Below are positions 9,700 to 19,743 of a stretch of DNA of 64,000 bases, in pieces. This DNA comes from Phytophthora colocasiae. Lineage: Eukaryota > Oomycota > Peronosporomycetes > Peronosporales > Peronosporaceae. A model generated the notes under the pieces. The model had not been told where the DNA came from. It did not search any database and worked only from the letters and a program-made list of their open reading frames with translations. Where the stretch lies: contig JAGKQI010000059.1 in NCBI GenBank assembly GCA_018806915.1, forward strand, positions 434,001 to 498,000. The letters run 5' to 3'. The position numbers and the translations under genes are program-made. Position 1 is the first letter of the stretch, and each line of letters opens with the position of its first letter.

Positions 9700-11056
9700 C
9701 CCAGCCATAGTCGTCTGCAATAATTGAACGTATTGCAAGATATACATCGGAGCTTGTGGGGAATCTGTGGTAAAGCAAACGAGAAATTTCACGGAGAGGC
9801 GATATCAGCCAAATAACTGAAGAGAGCCGGAACAAGCGACAGGGGGGGGGATGGTGACACCCAGATCTGAGGCGAATCAGATGAGGGCACGAAGGATCCC
9901 GCCCGGGTACAGGTAACGGAGACATCGGCTGAAAGTCGTTCGAGGAACGGGGAGCGGTGTTCGCGGGTGATCGGAGTTCTGCCGGGTGGAAGAATAAGGA
10001 GATCAAGGGTGTTCTCGCGCGATCGGCGATGGCGGGGTCCCAAGTGAGCACGATCTTGGCTCACGGTTCTCCCCGGCGTCCTGGAGTCTTCTAACGACAT
10101 GATCCTGATTCTCTGGGCGGCGACGAAGCGGGATCACGCAGTGGTCCTCTCCCGTTTAAGTACGAGATCGGCTCCCGATATAGCTCAGCCCCAGGCCCGA
10201 CGCAGACTCTTCTGGTGGCCTGATCCTGATTCTCCGAACGATGACCAAGCGGGATCAGGCAGCGATCACCTCCCCGACTAAGTGCGAGATCAAGTCCCGA
10301 TTAAGTACGAAATCGGCTCACGATCAGGGTTAGGGGAACCAAGCTAGGGATCAGTTATGTAGCCAGTGTCATGTGATCGTAGGATAGTAAATCAGGATGG
10401 GATTAGTAGGCATAGGGATAACCATAAACAGAATCGAATTTGCCCTGAACCAATCAAGTGTCTTCGCTACGCCTGGAACCGGGAACTACATTGGCCCTAC
10501 AAGCGTCAAGAAGGTAAGGATACGTGACCTAGTATAGTGGTTAAGTCTGGATAATATATTGGCCAGCTTTGCCCTATCTAGTGAAATATCCTTTAAGTGC
10601 ATACATCGGATCGGAAGGAATTGGTTGTTTGGCCTAACGATCCCGTCGAATCTCGCCCCCTCAAGACCCCCGCTAAAGGAAGCGGCAAGCAACGTAAAGG
10701 AAGGGACCGAATCCCTAATACAGGAGTATTGGAAGACCTGGATCAAGAACCAGGCACCCGGATCAAGGCTCGAGAACTCGCCTACGACCGGGATCAAGTA
10801 CCCCGAGGTGGAGTAAAGAACTTCCACGCTACCTCAAACCCCTACGTCACGCAAGACCTTCTTCCGACCTTCAAGACATCTTCAGAAGTCACCTGGAAGA
10901 GCGTAACCCGCCTACCGACGGGTACACAAGGTGAAACTACATACAGCTAGATCACGGGTCATCGGGGGACCCCCTCCGTTAGTCAGTGTCTGGGCGCAAG
11001 TGGTGATCGAGACCTGCCTTAACGAGATTTTGGCAGATCCGCTCCACCACAAATCT
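9700..11056. mobile_element. Solo LTR of the C family, inverted relative to the 60-kb copy
   Basis: Read on the minus strand from 11056 it follows the LTR at 60167 onward: the terminal tggtggagcggatctg, then the box with gtgtacccgtcggtaggcgg, ttccaggtgacttctgaaga, and ggcgagttctcgagccttga. Divergence is moderate (about 10-20 percent by eye) with small indels. The left edge is uncertain; similarity fades below about 9790. It has the high GATC content of element C. No flanking internal sequence is present. Confidence 0.7.
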
Positions 11057-11164
11057 GTATATTGAGAGATTATTGTGTGCCGCGCACAACCTTGCGCACA
11101 GTCGCCGCACTCCAGTACCTACGATTTACCTTTAAAAACAGTTTGCTTTCAAGGTGCAGTGGGG

Positions 11165-11645
11165 TCATCGCTTGGCGGTGAAGGCCAACAATTGCTTTGG
11201 CTTTGCTAAAAAATCGCTCGACGTCGATAGCGTGCTCTTGCGACCCAGCAATACGTTAACGCAAGCGCGTTCGAATCCAGGGCTCTTGACGATGTCTGCA
11301 TCGGCACGTAGGTAGTGGGCGATCTCAGGCTTCTGTGCGATAAGCGCATCGAAGATATCGCGCACGTCCAGTAGGGTTACATCGTCGGCACTTTGCAGTT
11401 TTTTGGACGTTGACTCAAACATCTTGAAATTGACGAGGATCGCTTTCAGTCGCTGCGAGTTGGCATACATGCCGCCAGCTCGTCGTCGTCGTCATCACAG
11501 AGGAGTAGCCACACTCACAGAGGACTGTGAGTGTGCTGAACAGAGTGAAAATGCCCAGATGTGAGAGGCTTACTGTCTTATAAAGAAGTTCACGTGCTCG
11601 ACCTGTGGACCAGTGATTGAGCTTCAGCTGGTTAAACCGAACCAA
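11165..11645 (-). pseudogene. hAT-like transposase C-terminal fragment
   Basis: The frame at 11470-11165 (101 codons) contains LLDVRDIFDALIAQKPEIAHYL and DADIVKSPGFERACVNVLLG. This arrangement is familiar from the C-terminal part of a hAT-like or zinc-finger repeat family in oomycetes. Upstream on the same strand (11645-11415) there is a different frame with FNQLKLNHWSTGRARELLYK, so the coding sequence is broken. No catalytic residues are present. Assignment to hAT rests on resemblance only. Confidence 0.4.
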
Positions 11646-12071
11646 AACCAGAGGACCGGACTCGCCGATAGGGTTATTGGCGATAGAGGTAACAAAAAAA
11701 AATATTTTAGCATTTCAAGCAAAGCCGAAAATAAATAATTTTTCAACCAAAATACAAAAGTATTTAAAAAAATAGTTTTTTCGGAACCCCTGCCAGTTAT
11801 CACAGCTTCGTTGCAAAAGGCTCGTGTGGTGAAGGAGTGGGCTTCTGCGATAGAGATTTTGACTCGTACCGGCGAGGCGTCAGACAGTGTGCATTCTATT
11901 CGTGCAGCAATTGATAAGATAATGCAGTCTGCTGCTTGATGACGGAAACCAGGTCGCGGAAGGCAATCGCCCTGGAGCTGAGCAGAGCAATGAAGAGCTT
12001 CTAGCTAGCGGTCTTGAGTTGTAGAGGATAGCTGATGACCAATGAACACGATCGCACACATGAGCACAAAT
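11646..12071. other. AT-rich spacer with a 40-codon coding scrap
   Basis: 11690-11790 is strongly A/T-rich with homopolymer runs. At about 11810-11939 the plus strand encodes LQKARVVKEWASAIEIL...IRAAIDKIMQSAA and then a stop. It looks like a scrap of a helical protein, not a gene. Nothing else is visible. Confidence 0.3.
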
Positions 12072-13301
12072 CTATTGTCTATTCATTGGCATATGAGGGC
12101 GAAGTTGCGAGCGAGTCTTCAGCTTCTCAACGATTCCTTCGCGGACAAAACTGATCGTTGCGCCGGCGTCAGCTAAGTCACTTGCATCGTACGCAAGAAT
12201 GTCAGTGAGTGAAAACGAACCCACGAGTTCCCCAACAGAAGAAATTTCGTGCCCGACGGGGTTTAAAGTTGTTTTCAATCTCGCATTCACGATATAGTTG
12301 TGCAGGGCAGCAGCTCAGTGAATCAAAAGGGTAGTGTGTCCCAGCTTTACAGAAAGTGAAGCCTTGAATAGCCGTCACTTGTTGATGAGTAGACCGAAGG
12401 CCATTTCCACGCGAATACGCACTTGGGTACGTGGAAGTTGAACGAGTCGCGGTAAACATCATCTCCAATTTGAGGCCGTGTATACGGAGTCAAGAGGTTT
12501 TAGTCGCCATGTACGCGTTATCGGCCACGACGTACAGACCTCGTTCTAGCCCTTCAACGAGCTGAGGAAGCCGTGACTCACGGTACGCCTTCATATCGTT
12601 AGTTCCCTCTGGATGGCTGGCATTGATGTATGTGAAGCGGCTGTAGTGATCACATACTGCCTGTACATTGATACCCATCGTACCATAGTGACCACTGAAA
12701 TAAGCACGAACACCAGCTCCTGGGTCATCATCCTCAGTATCTTGGTCAAGTTTCCTTGTCGGAGGAGTAACGATGCTGCACAGCCAGCCGTCCATCGCGC
12801 CGATGGACGGCCCACTAATGATTCTACCAGAGCTTACAGCCTTGAAACCTCGTGCAATTGATTCTCTCTCAGTAGAAGACATTGGGAAACGGATACGTAG
12901 TTCTGGTAAGGGCCTGGGCCGTGGCATAGAGGACACGATAAAAAGAAGGCAGACTCACGCCTCCAATTCGCCGAATGTCAATCACAGCACCTCCTACCAA
13001 GTAACGAAGCAGCATTTGAAGACGATTCTTCACAGTAATTGCTCCACGAAACTTAACTTCCATGTCCGCGGGTTTAGACACAATTCAAACGAGAGCATTG
13101 CACACAGCTTCTCAAAAACCCCAGGACTCATGCGAAAGCACCGAGTAAACTGTCCTTCACGCAGAAGCCTCTCCTTCTCCAATGCCCAAACCAATCGACT
13201 GCGCACAAACTGATCCTGTCGGCTGTCTTCCTCGTCAACGATCGCCACCTCAAGTAGTGCGAGAAGAGAGGAATCTCGCGGGGGGCCGATGAAAACCATC
13301 G
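12072..13301 (-). pseudogene. PIF/Harbinger-type transposase (DDE_Tnp_4), frameshifted
   Basis: Read on the minus strand in several frames: the N-terminal segment (13299-13030) with FTRCFRMSPGVFEKLCAML; then MLLRYLVGG and VSLPSFYRVLY (13081-12869); then the DDE core (12936-12490) with SIGAMDGWLCSI, YFSGHYGTMGINVQAVCDH, NDMKAYRESRLPQLVEGLERG and YVVADNAYMA; then scraps of the RIRVEMAFGLLINK block near 12400; and a tail with AALHNYIVNARL down to 12072. The first two catalytic Asp positions (MDG and AD) are visible. At least four frame breaks make it non-functional. Such transposases cut and paste DNA elements with a partner Myb-like protein. Terminal inverted repeats were not found. Confidence 0.75.
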
Positions 13302-13494
13302 CCTCTTTCGATTGTGAAGTGACTGACTGGGGCGGGATAAGATGTCGCCCACCCTCGACCTACGCTCACACTGCGGTTATTACCGACCAGCAGCGTTTGC
13401 TAGGGGTAGGGTGGACCTGCGCGCCTGCGCTGCAGGTTCTAAACAAGAACGCTCCTAAGCGTAAAAAAAATACATCCGGTGGTTAGGGACAGTG

Positions 13495-13559
13495 ATAGGA
13501 AAAAATTGGGGTCCCGGGTGGTGGACCGTCCACCACCCGGGACCCCAATTTTTTCCTAT
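13495..13559. repeat. Perfect 32-bp-arm palindrome (1-nt spacer)
   Basis: The left arm 13495-13526 and the right arm 13528-13559 are exact reverse complements around a single C at 13527. Each arm reads from ataggaaaaaattggggtcc through a CCCGGG core to ggtggac. It could extrude as a cruciform. The outer word gtgataggaaaaaat recurs at about 14889-14903 in direct orientation. It looks like two identical element ends joined head to head (a TIR-TIR junction or a tiny foldback MITE). Confidence 0.85.
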
Positions 13560-13877
13560 GGACTTCGCAGTTCGAAGTCCCATGTCACATGGGATTTTGA
13601 CACTATTGCTATTAAATTATTGTGCTTTACAAGAGTTTTGGCATACGGATAGCGCCTCTAAATCAACGACAAATCCTAAAAGCAAAGGGACGTAACACAA
13701 CGTTAAAAAATGTTTTTTTGACGCTAGCAACGGAGTGCCACATCTAAATTCCAACAAGCTTTATTACCACCCTTGCGTGGCACACGTCGAGCCGTACCTT
13801 TCTCGGTACGTATCATACGTTAGTTAGTGAGAAGATTGCACTAACGCGTGCCGTGAGGGTAGTTTTGTAAAGCGCTA

Positions 13878-14435
13878 TTACGATGTCTCTCCCTTTGCCT
13901 GACGAGTTGCAGGTTCATTTAACGGTGAAGATTGGGCAGCCATACACAAAGTGTTCCTTGCTGACCATGCAAAACCGCCGAAGTACATCTCGCCCATCTT
14001 TCGCAGCCTCGCCGAGAAAAATAAATTGTTCGGGACCACGGTAAAAAGAGGCCAACTTCTTGTAGTACGCATCAATTTCGACCGGAACACTCTCCCTTGC
14101 TCTCTTATTTAGAACTTTACGCGTGAGACCAAGGTCAAACCGCAAAACGCTGCATATTGTAGTTGAAACGTTGGGTAGAGCAGGAAATCTCGTCTTAAGA
14201 GCTTCTTGGAGTTCCTCGATATATAAACAGGGATGTTCCTCCACAAACCCTTTGACAAACTTGATGCATTGAAGAGGCCACCGTGTCTTTCGCTTAATTT
14301 GTACGTTAGGCATGGCGTTTCCATGGCGCCTGAAGAGCAAACCCCATCGCGAAATTCCGTGTAGAAACTCCTATCACTGACGCTACAACCGCTAGGTCTA
14401 TATCGTAGAGGTACGTTAGAACGATAGACCGCCAA
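13878..14435 (-). pseudogene. IS630/Tc1-like transposase fragment
   Basis: The frame at 14340-13915 encodes VKGFVEEHPCLYIEELQEAL, TRFPALPNVS, CSVLRFDLGLTRKVLNKRAR and AYYKKLASFYRGPEQFIFLG, the homeodomain-like linker and start of the DDE_3 domain in oomycete IS630/Tc1 elements. The usual FxDE catalytic Asp position reads FLGE, so the first catalytic Asp is lost, and the frame breaks soon after KDGRD. Only about 160 residues remain. It is dead. The N-terminal HTH is visible only in scraps. Confidence 0.7.
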
Positions 14436-14439
14436 CGCA

Positions 14440-15355
14440 TGTCAATTGAAACTGTCATCTTGCTGTTAACTCTGACTGAAGGAGAGTGTTAGAGTATTCT
14501 AGACGTGGGTTTGACGCTTTTACTACAGCCATTCAACGAAAATCAGCCTCATCTTCGAGAATTGCTAAAACAACAAATTAGCCTGTGGTTTAGCCACAAC
14601 GCGTGCAAGGCACAATAAATACAAGCCCCACCACAACACTAAATTGCATCCTACTGTACGTAGTATACATACACTGACAGCTTTGCATCTACGGAAGTGC
14701 TCTGAAATTCCTTATTCTAGTAGTCGAAGTAAGCCTCTCAGGTCACGCGAATTATCCAACTGTTCGCCCTTTCATCCCCTCACCAGCGAGAGATTCTCAC
14801 AGCAAGGCTGAACGACCATTTTAACCCCGACACTGTCCCAGTAGCAACAGGAAGAACGGGACAAACGGAGCGAGAATTCCTGGTTGGTAAGTGATAGGAA
14901 AAAATAAATTGGCAAGGATTTTTAGGATATTATATCATTGCCGTTTTGAAAGCAGTGTTTCTGCTGACCCAGTTTTGTATTGCGAGATCCGAGAGTTAGC
15001 AGTACTGTATTGCAATCTCCAGGGCCCATGCAATCGGGCACCGCACAAAGATACAGCAATTTCGTATGTTTTGTAGCTTCAAGTATGGGCTTCAACATCG
15101 CCCTGTACAAGATCGCGAAGAGCGACTCTGTTCTAATCAAGAAAAGAGCAAAACGGTACGGGAAAGGATTAGCAAAACGGTACGGGAAACCGTCGCTAGT
15201 TTAAGGAGTGAACTGGTATAGAGCCTCCTAGGTAGTTGTGCACCCGTGTTTTAGTCCTCACTTTCACATTTCATCCTTCCAACGCAGCCTCTGTTAGACA
15301 GCAGCCCGTGCTCCTTGTGTTTCTAGGCACCACTGACCGTCATTCATTCAACACT
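14440..15355. other. Spacer without a recognisable gene
   Basis: About 900 bp between the Tc1-like remnant and the hAT remnant. The only structure seen is the word gtgataggaaaaaat near 14889, shared with the palindrome at 13495, and a short duplicated word (aaaacggtacgggaaa) at about 15151-15189. Short open frames at 14891-15204 overlap on both strands and carry no domain. Confidence 0.3.
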
Positions 15356-16935
15356 ATGACACTCAACAAAAACAAGTTGCGCCGCGGTGACGTTCCTCCT
15401 GTCGTTAAGTACTACTTTGAGATCTCCGGCTCAGCGGAACAAGTGATTTACAAATGCATCAAGTGTGGAGTTACGCCGACGAATAAGTGGAAAACCGGCT
15501 ATACAAATCTGTACAGGCATCTCCAACGATGCCAAGGTGATGATTTCAGAGTCCGTCACGCTACTGCCCTCAAAACGAAGAAGAACAACCTCGGATTTGA
15601 AGTTGAGGAATACGTGAGTGAACGAGATCTAGTCATATTCAAGTGGCTAGAATGGGTTGTCATGCGTGACATGGCATTTACGGAAGTGGACCATCAATTG
15701 ACGCGTGAACTAGCTGGTATATCATCAAAGGTTCACGTCAGTAGTAAGTCAATCAAGACATACATACACCAATTAGTGCCGCTCGTTGAACTCGTGATCA
15801 AGAAATACTTCCTGAGCACTTTGCCATCATGTTCGACGGCTGGCAGGAGAACACTACACACTACATCGCAGTGTTTGCTGTTTTCCAGAGGGACAACAAG
15901 GTCATCGAGGAACTCCTCGGGTTCTCACCACCTCTTGACGAGCAATCGTATACTGCTGAGTCCCACAGAGATTTGGTGGCGTTTATATTGAGCGTGTTTG
16001 GACGGTCGCTTTCCAACATTTATGTCCTAATCGGGGATAACTGTGCAACGAACAAGAAGACTGCCGACCTGATCGACGTCCCTCTGCTGGGTTGTGCCGA
16101 TGAACTCAATATGGCGATAAAGCGCTACGTGAAGCAACAACCTGGCCTAGAAGCTGCGATTGAATCTGTGAGCAAAATGTGCACTAAGGCAAATTCACTG
16201 AAAGCTGCACGCGCCCTCAGTCAACTGACTGGTCTCGTTGCAATTCGCAACAATGATACCCGCTGGTCGTCTACCTACCAAATGCTAGAGCGGGTTTTTT
16301 GAAATCGAAGATGAGCTACGTCAAGTACGCGACGTCGAAGTCCCCGTCACTCTGAGATTGAGGTGCTTCGAGACATATTCCCAACCTTACAGAAATTCAA
16401 CTCGGTTATGGTTTCCCTTCAGAGCAAAAACGTGAGCGTTGCGTCGGCTAGGGGCACGTTCGATGAAATACTGGAAGATTATCACGAGCTAAGCGCACCG
16501 CTTAGCTCAGGACGCTGCAATCGTCCACAATCCAATGTTCGAGTCGGCTATTACCAAGGTTCAAAACAAGAGAAGCTCCTTTCAAGTCGTGAAAGAACCC
16601 TTGTCAAAAGAGATTCGAGAACCCACACGAAACCGAAGCACGACGTGTCAACTGGGGTGAAATTCCGTACATACAACTACTGGAAGAGCGCAAACGACGG
16701 AAGTTAGAGCACACAATCACCTACCAAGATTTGAGCTTCATGCGTTGAACCTCGGTAACTGTCGAACGAATGTTCAGCTCTGCTAAGCATGCCATGACCG
16801 ACCACAGGAACAGGATGTCTCCACTCCTTTTTGAGGCTGTTTATGTTTCTGAAAGTGAATAGAGACTTCTGGGACTCCAGACCCGTTGCTAAGGCTATCC
16901 AACGACCTTGCGTGAGGTTGTGCAGCCCCAAGTAA
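15356..16935 (+). pseudogene. BED-finger hAT transposase, frameshifted
   Basis: ATG 15356. Residues about 20-65 form a BED-type zinc finger (YKCIKCGVTPTNKW ... NLYRHLQRCQGDDF). Near 15815 the frame shifts to one encoding AIMFDGWQENTTHYIAVFAV, the hAT RNase H-like core with its first catalytic Asp, then NIYVLIGDNCATNKKTADLI, LLGCADELNMAIKRYV and RNNDTRWSSTYQMLERVF. After a T-run at about 16295 there is another shift. The C-terminal dimerisation region (TSVTVERMFSSAKHAMTDHR, LKVNRDFWDSRPVAKAIQRP) is spread over different frames to TAA 16933-16935. At least four indels make it a dead transposase. Terminal inverted repeats and the 8-bp duplication were not identified. Confidence 0.8.
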
Positions 16936-17107
16936 GTACCAACGCAAAGTATACCAACGCAAAGTAGGTAGCAGTTTTTTATTGGGACTTCCAACGCAAT
17001 CGGAAATTGCAATATTTGAGATTAGTGCGGTTGAGTATTGGTACTGGACTCATGACCACAGTTTGGCATTTTGCAAGCAATTTTTTGTCGGCGGAAAGTC
17101 CAATTTA

Positions 17108-17172
17108 TTCGCAATTCGAAGAACTGTTCGCAATTCGAAGAACTGTGTTCGTAGTTCGAAGAACTATTCGCA
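17108..17172. repeat. Tandem repeat, about 19-21 bp unit, three copies
   Basis: Three consecutive copies of a unit close to ttcgcaattcgaagaactg, the third degenerate (ttcgtagttcgaagaactat). It lies just outside the left limit of the Helitron homology at 17203. Confidence 0.8.
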
Positions 17173-17579
17173 GATCGAACGTAGTGAGAACTGTGTTAGT
17201 GCTGTACCGAAGCGATGTAATCGTACGACTTTCGCACAACAACGCTGTTGGAGCAACGCTGCTGCGACATCGAGCAACTGTAAAGCAACTGCCAGCAACA
17301 TTAGCAAAATACCATTCGCTACTGGTATTTTACCGGTTGCATCAGAGGAGCAACATTCGACTTCGGTATATCGGTGTTGCCGCAACAGTGCAACATTGGA
17401 GTATCGACTCTGCCGTCAGAAGAGTGGGCAATAGCAGCAACAGCAGCAACAGCAGCAACATTAGGCATCAACTGGGACCAACATCATTTGCCGCAACTGG
17501 GAGCAGCAACAGTGAATCCGTTATTAATATGCAAATGAGTATTGAGCTACTGACTGACGCATCGGGTTATTGACGCAGA

Positions 17580-17977
17580 TTATATACTGGCGGCGGTCGC
17601 GTCAACGGGCTGGAATTTCTGTAAGGTGGCGTCGCTGAGGCGCCATAGTCGATCTTCTTCGTTAAGTGCGCTTGCAGGCGGCTTTGACCACGCTGCAAGC
17701 TCGTTGGTGAACGGAGCTAAAGCAACGAGTGCGTTCCTCGACGTTACACGCGATACGAGCAGATAGGTTTGCTGCGGTTTGTTGATGAGGTGGTGTTTGG
17801 ATCTCCAGTCCATGACGACCATGGATTCAAGCGTCTCTCCCTGGACTTTATACACGGTCGATCCAACAGCGCAGACGAAGGGCAGTTGTTGCGGCTTCAC
17901 TGTAACTGTGCGGGCGCGTCCATTGGTTTTTTTTGGGAGAGTGATGGTCATTTTCTGGTACGCTTCCGTCGTATAGA
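17580..17977 (-). pseudogene. Helitron H1 Rep-helicase, C-terminal part
   Basis: Helicase end of the H1 Rep-Hel gene, cut off by element A at 17978. It encodes the Pif1-type motif V/VI region: QLPFVCAVGSTVYKVQGETL, VMDWRSKHHL and TYLLVSRVTSRNALVAL, ending at the stop at 17580. It continues directly from the part at 35114 upward if element A is ignored (same frame of homology as the uninterrupted copy 46236-47042). Confidence 0.85.
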
Positions 17978-19662
17978 TGTCGCGAAGTCGGTGAAACTTT
18001 GGTCGCGGAGCAGGGGGCGTATAGTGAACCCTAGTTATACGACTACTGAAAAAGGGTTTTCAGAGCCGTACAACGGTAGGTTGGCGTGTGGTACCTTGCG
18101 GTATCCTCGTGGGTTCGTTGTCTTCGGAAATATGACCCTCGCCGGAGTCTGAGAATGTGTTGTGAAGAGAGGTTGGGGTTCCCTTGGAGTCTGGTGTCGG
18201 TATTCAGGAAATCCTTCCAGGAGCGTTCGGGAGTCGGAATCTCTGGAAACCAAAGTGTTTTCCAGGAAGTCGGCGGTCGAAAAGAGGTTAATATACCAGA
18301 GAAAGTCTGAATTCGGTGTCTGAATATCACAAATCCAGAACCGAGATACCTGACTCTCAGAGATAAACAACCAATATACAGAGTTCGAAAATATACAAAT
18401 ATATACAGCCGTTCTTATTCTTTATAGGCCCTTGAACGGTGGGCTAACACTCCAGGTCAACTAGGAACTTACTACCAGACACCTGGTCTGTCTGGTATCC
18501 CTTTACGTTCGCGCACCACCCTCTAATATAGAGGGAAAATATAAACCAATACAATCGGCTATATATAACAGTCTACCTTGCACTCTGAAAACGACTGTCT
18601 AGTTTCCAGAGCCTGTCCAAACGAGCAATATGAAATGGGCTACCGCTAGAGACAAAACAAACGACCCAACTAGGATATGGAATAGGCGGGTCCTTTCAGG
18701 TCTCTACGTTACCTGATCTCCACCTAAGGGGATTGAATTTGGTGGAGATCACACGACGTACGTGATGACGTAGTGGCTTGAATACCTCTCAAGCGGACTT
18801 GTGCAGTAGCAAGCAAATTAAACTCTGTTTATCGTTTATCTTCCTCATAACTATCATATATCTCTGGTAACTCTCTTCTTCTTGTCGTCTTTGCGTCCTT
18901 TATGCAGTCAGTCGTCATATCTCAGGTACTCTTGGTCTTTGTATACATCTGGTACTTTAACTTGGTCTCAGTATGCAGTCTGTGCAGCTGATCTCGATGG
19001 GTTGACAGGTAGAGACGTCATTACGGGGATGTGCAGGTCAGTAATCACTTGAATGCGTGACTTGAACTTGGGTTCACTTGGTTTCAGTATGGTCTTGAAT
19101 CTTCGGTGGTTTCAGAGTCTGATATCCTGGTTTTCAGAGTCTGATATCACTTGGTTTTTCAGAGTCTTGGTCACTCAGAGTTAGAGATACCAGAATCTTG
19201 AATACGAAACCAGAGTACGGAGCACTAATGCTTCAACGTACATGAAGATCTTGAGGGTTGCGCGGGTGCGCGGCGTCCGGCGCGCGATACTTGGTCTCTG
19301 CTGGTATATATTGTGAATCCTTGAACCATCCATCGTCGCGCTGGACGGTAACGGGATGAGGTCTCTCAGAGATACGTTCTTCTGAGAGACTTTCCGCCAG
19401 AACTTAGGCACTCATCGTCGGGGAAAGTCCGGTGACCAGACAGAGTGTAGTTGACCTCCAGAGTTGTGCACACTCTGAAGTACACTTCTGGTCCTTTGGG
19501 CCCCTTTACAGTCAGGCGAAGGTTTGTCCACAATCTTCCACAGATGTCGCACGGGTGCGGCCGCGTCCCAAAGTCCCTTTCGCTTATAACCCATAGTATA
19601 ACCAATCACATCGTAACGTAATATCCACCTGTCGCTCGAAAATCGGAATTAACATCATGTCA
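17978..19662 (-). repeat. 3' LTR of element A
   Basis: 1685 bp. It differs from the 5' LTR at many sites and has about 20 extra bases near its outer end (tgtcgcgaagtcggtgaaac before ggtcgcggag). It contains dense copies of the word ttttcagagtct near 19120-19165. The purine-rich tract directly inside it, read on the minus strand (aggaggggcggt, 19663-19674), is the plus-strand primer. Confidence 0.9.
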
Positions 19663-19743
19663 ACCGCCCCTCCTGGTCACGATCCATCAGTGCGGAACTT
19701 TCTCCAAGCTGTGTATCATGGCCAGGCCTATCAAACATTCTGA
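19657..19743 (+). other. Short ORF across the LTR/internal junction, upstream of the antisense ORF
   Basis: ATG at 19657 uses the last bases of the LTR; 28 codons (MSTAPPGHDPSVRNF...), then TGA at 19741. Its end overlaps the ATG (19718) of the large antisense ORF in another frame. The same start occurs at 61904 in a rearranged copy. It could be an upstream ORF or a first exon. Confidence 0.4.
19663..19674 (-). other. Polypurine tract of element A
   Basis: On the minus strand the sequence directly before the 3' LTR reads aggaggggcggt followed by TGACATG (LTR start). A purine-rich run at this exact place is the expected primer site for plus-strand DNA synthesis. Confidence 0.75.

Noticed and set aside
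17431..17460. CAG-rich repeat (agcagcaac units), possible CRISPR-like array
   Set aside because: Short microsatellite in the Helitron end, also in H2; no spacers, and the organism is a eukaryote.
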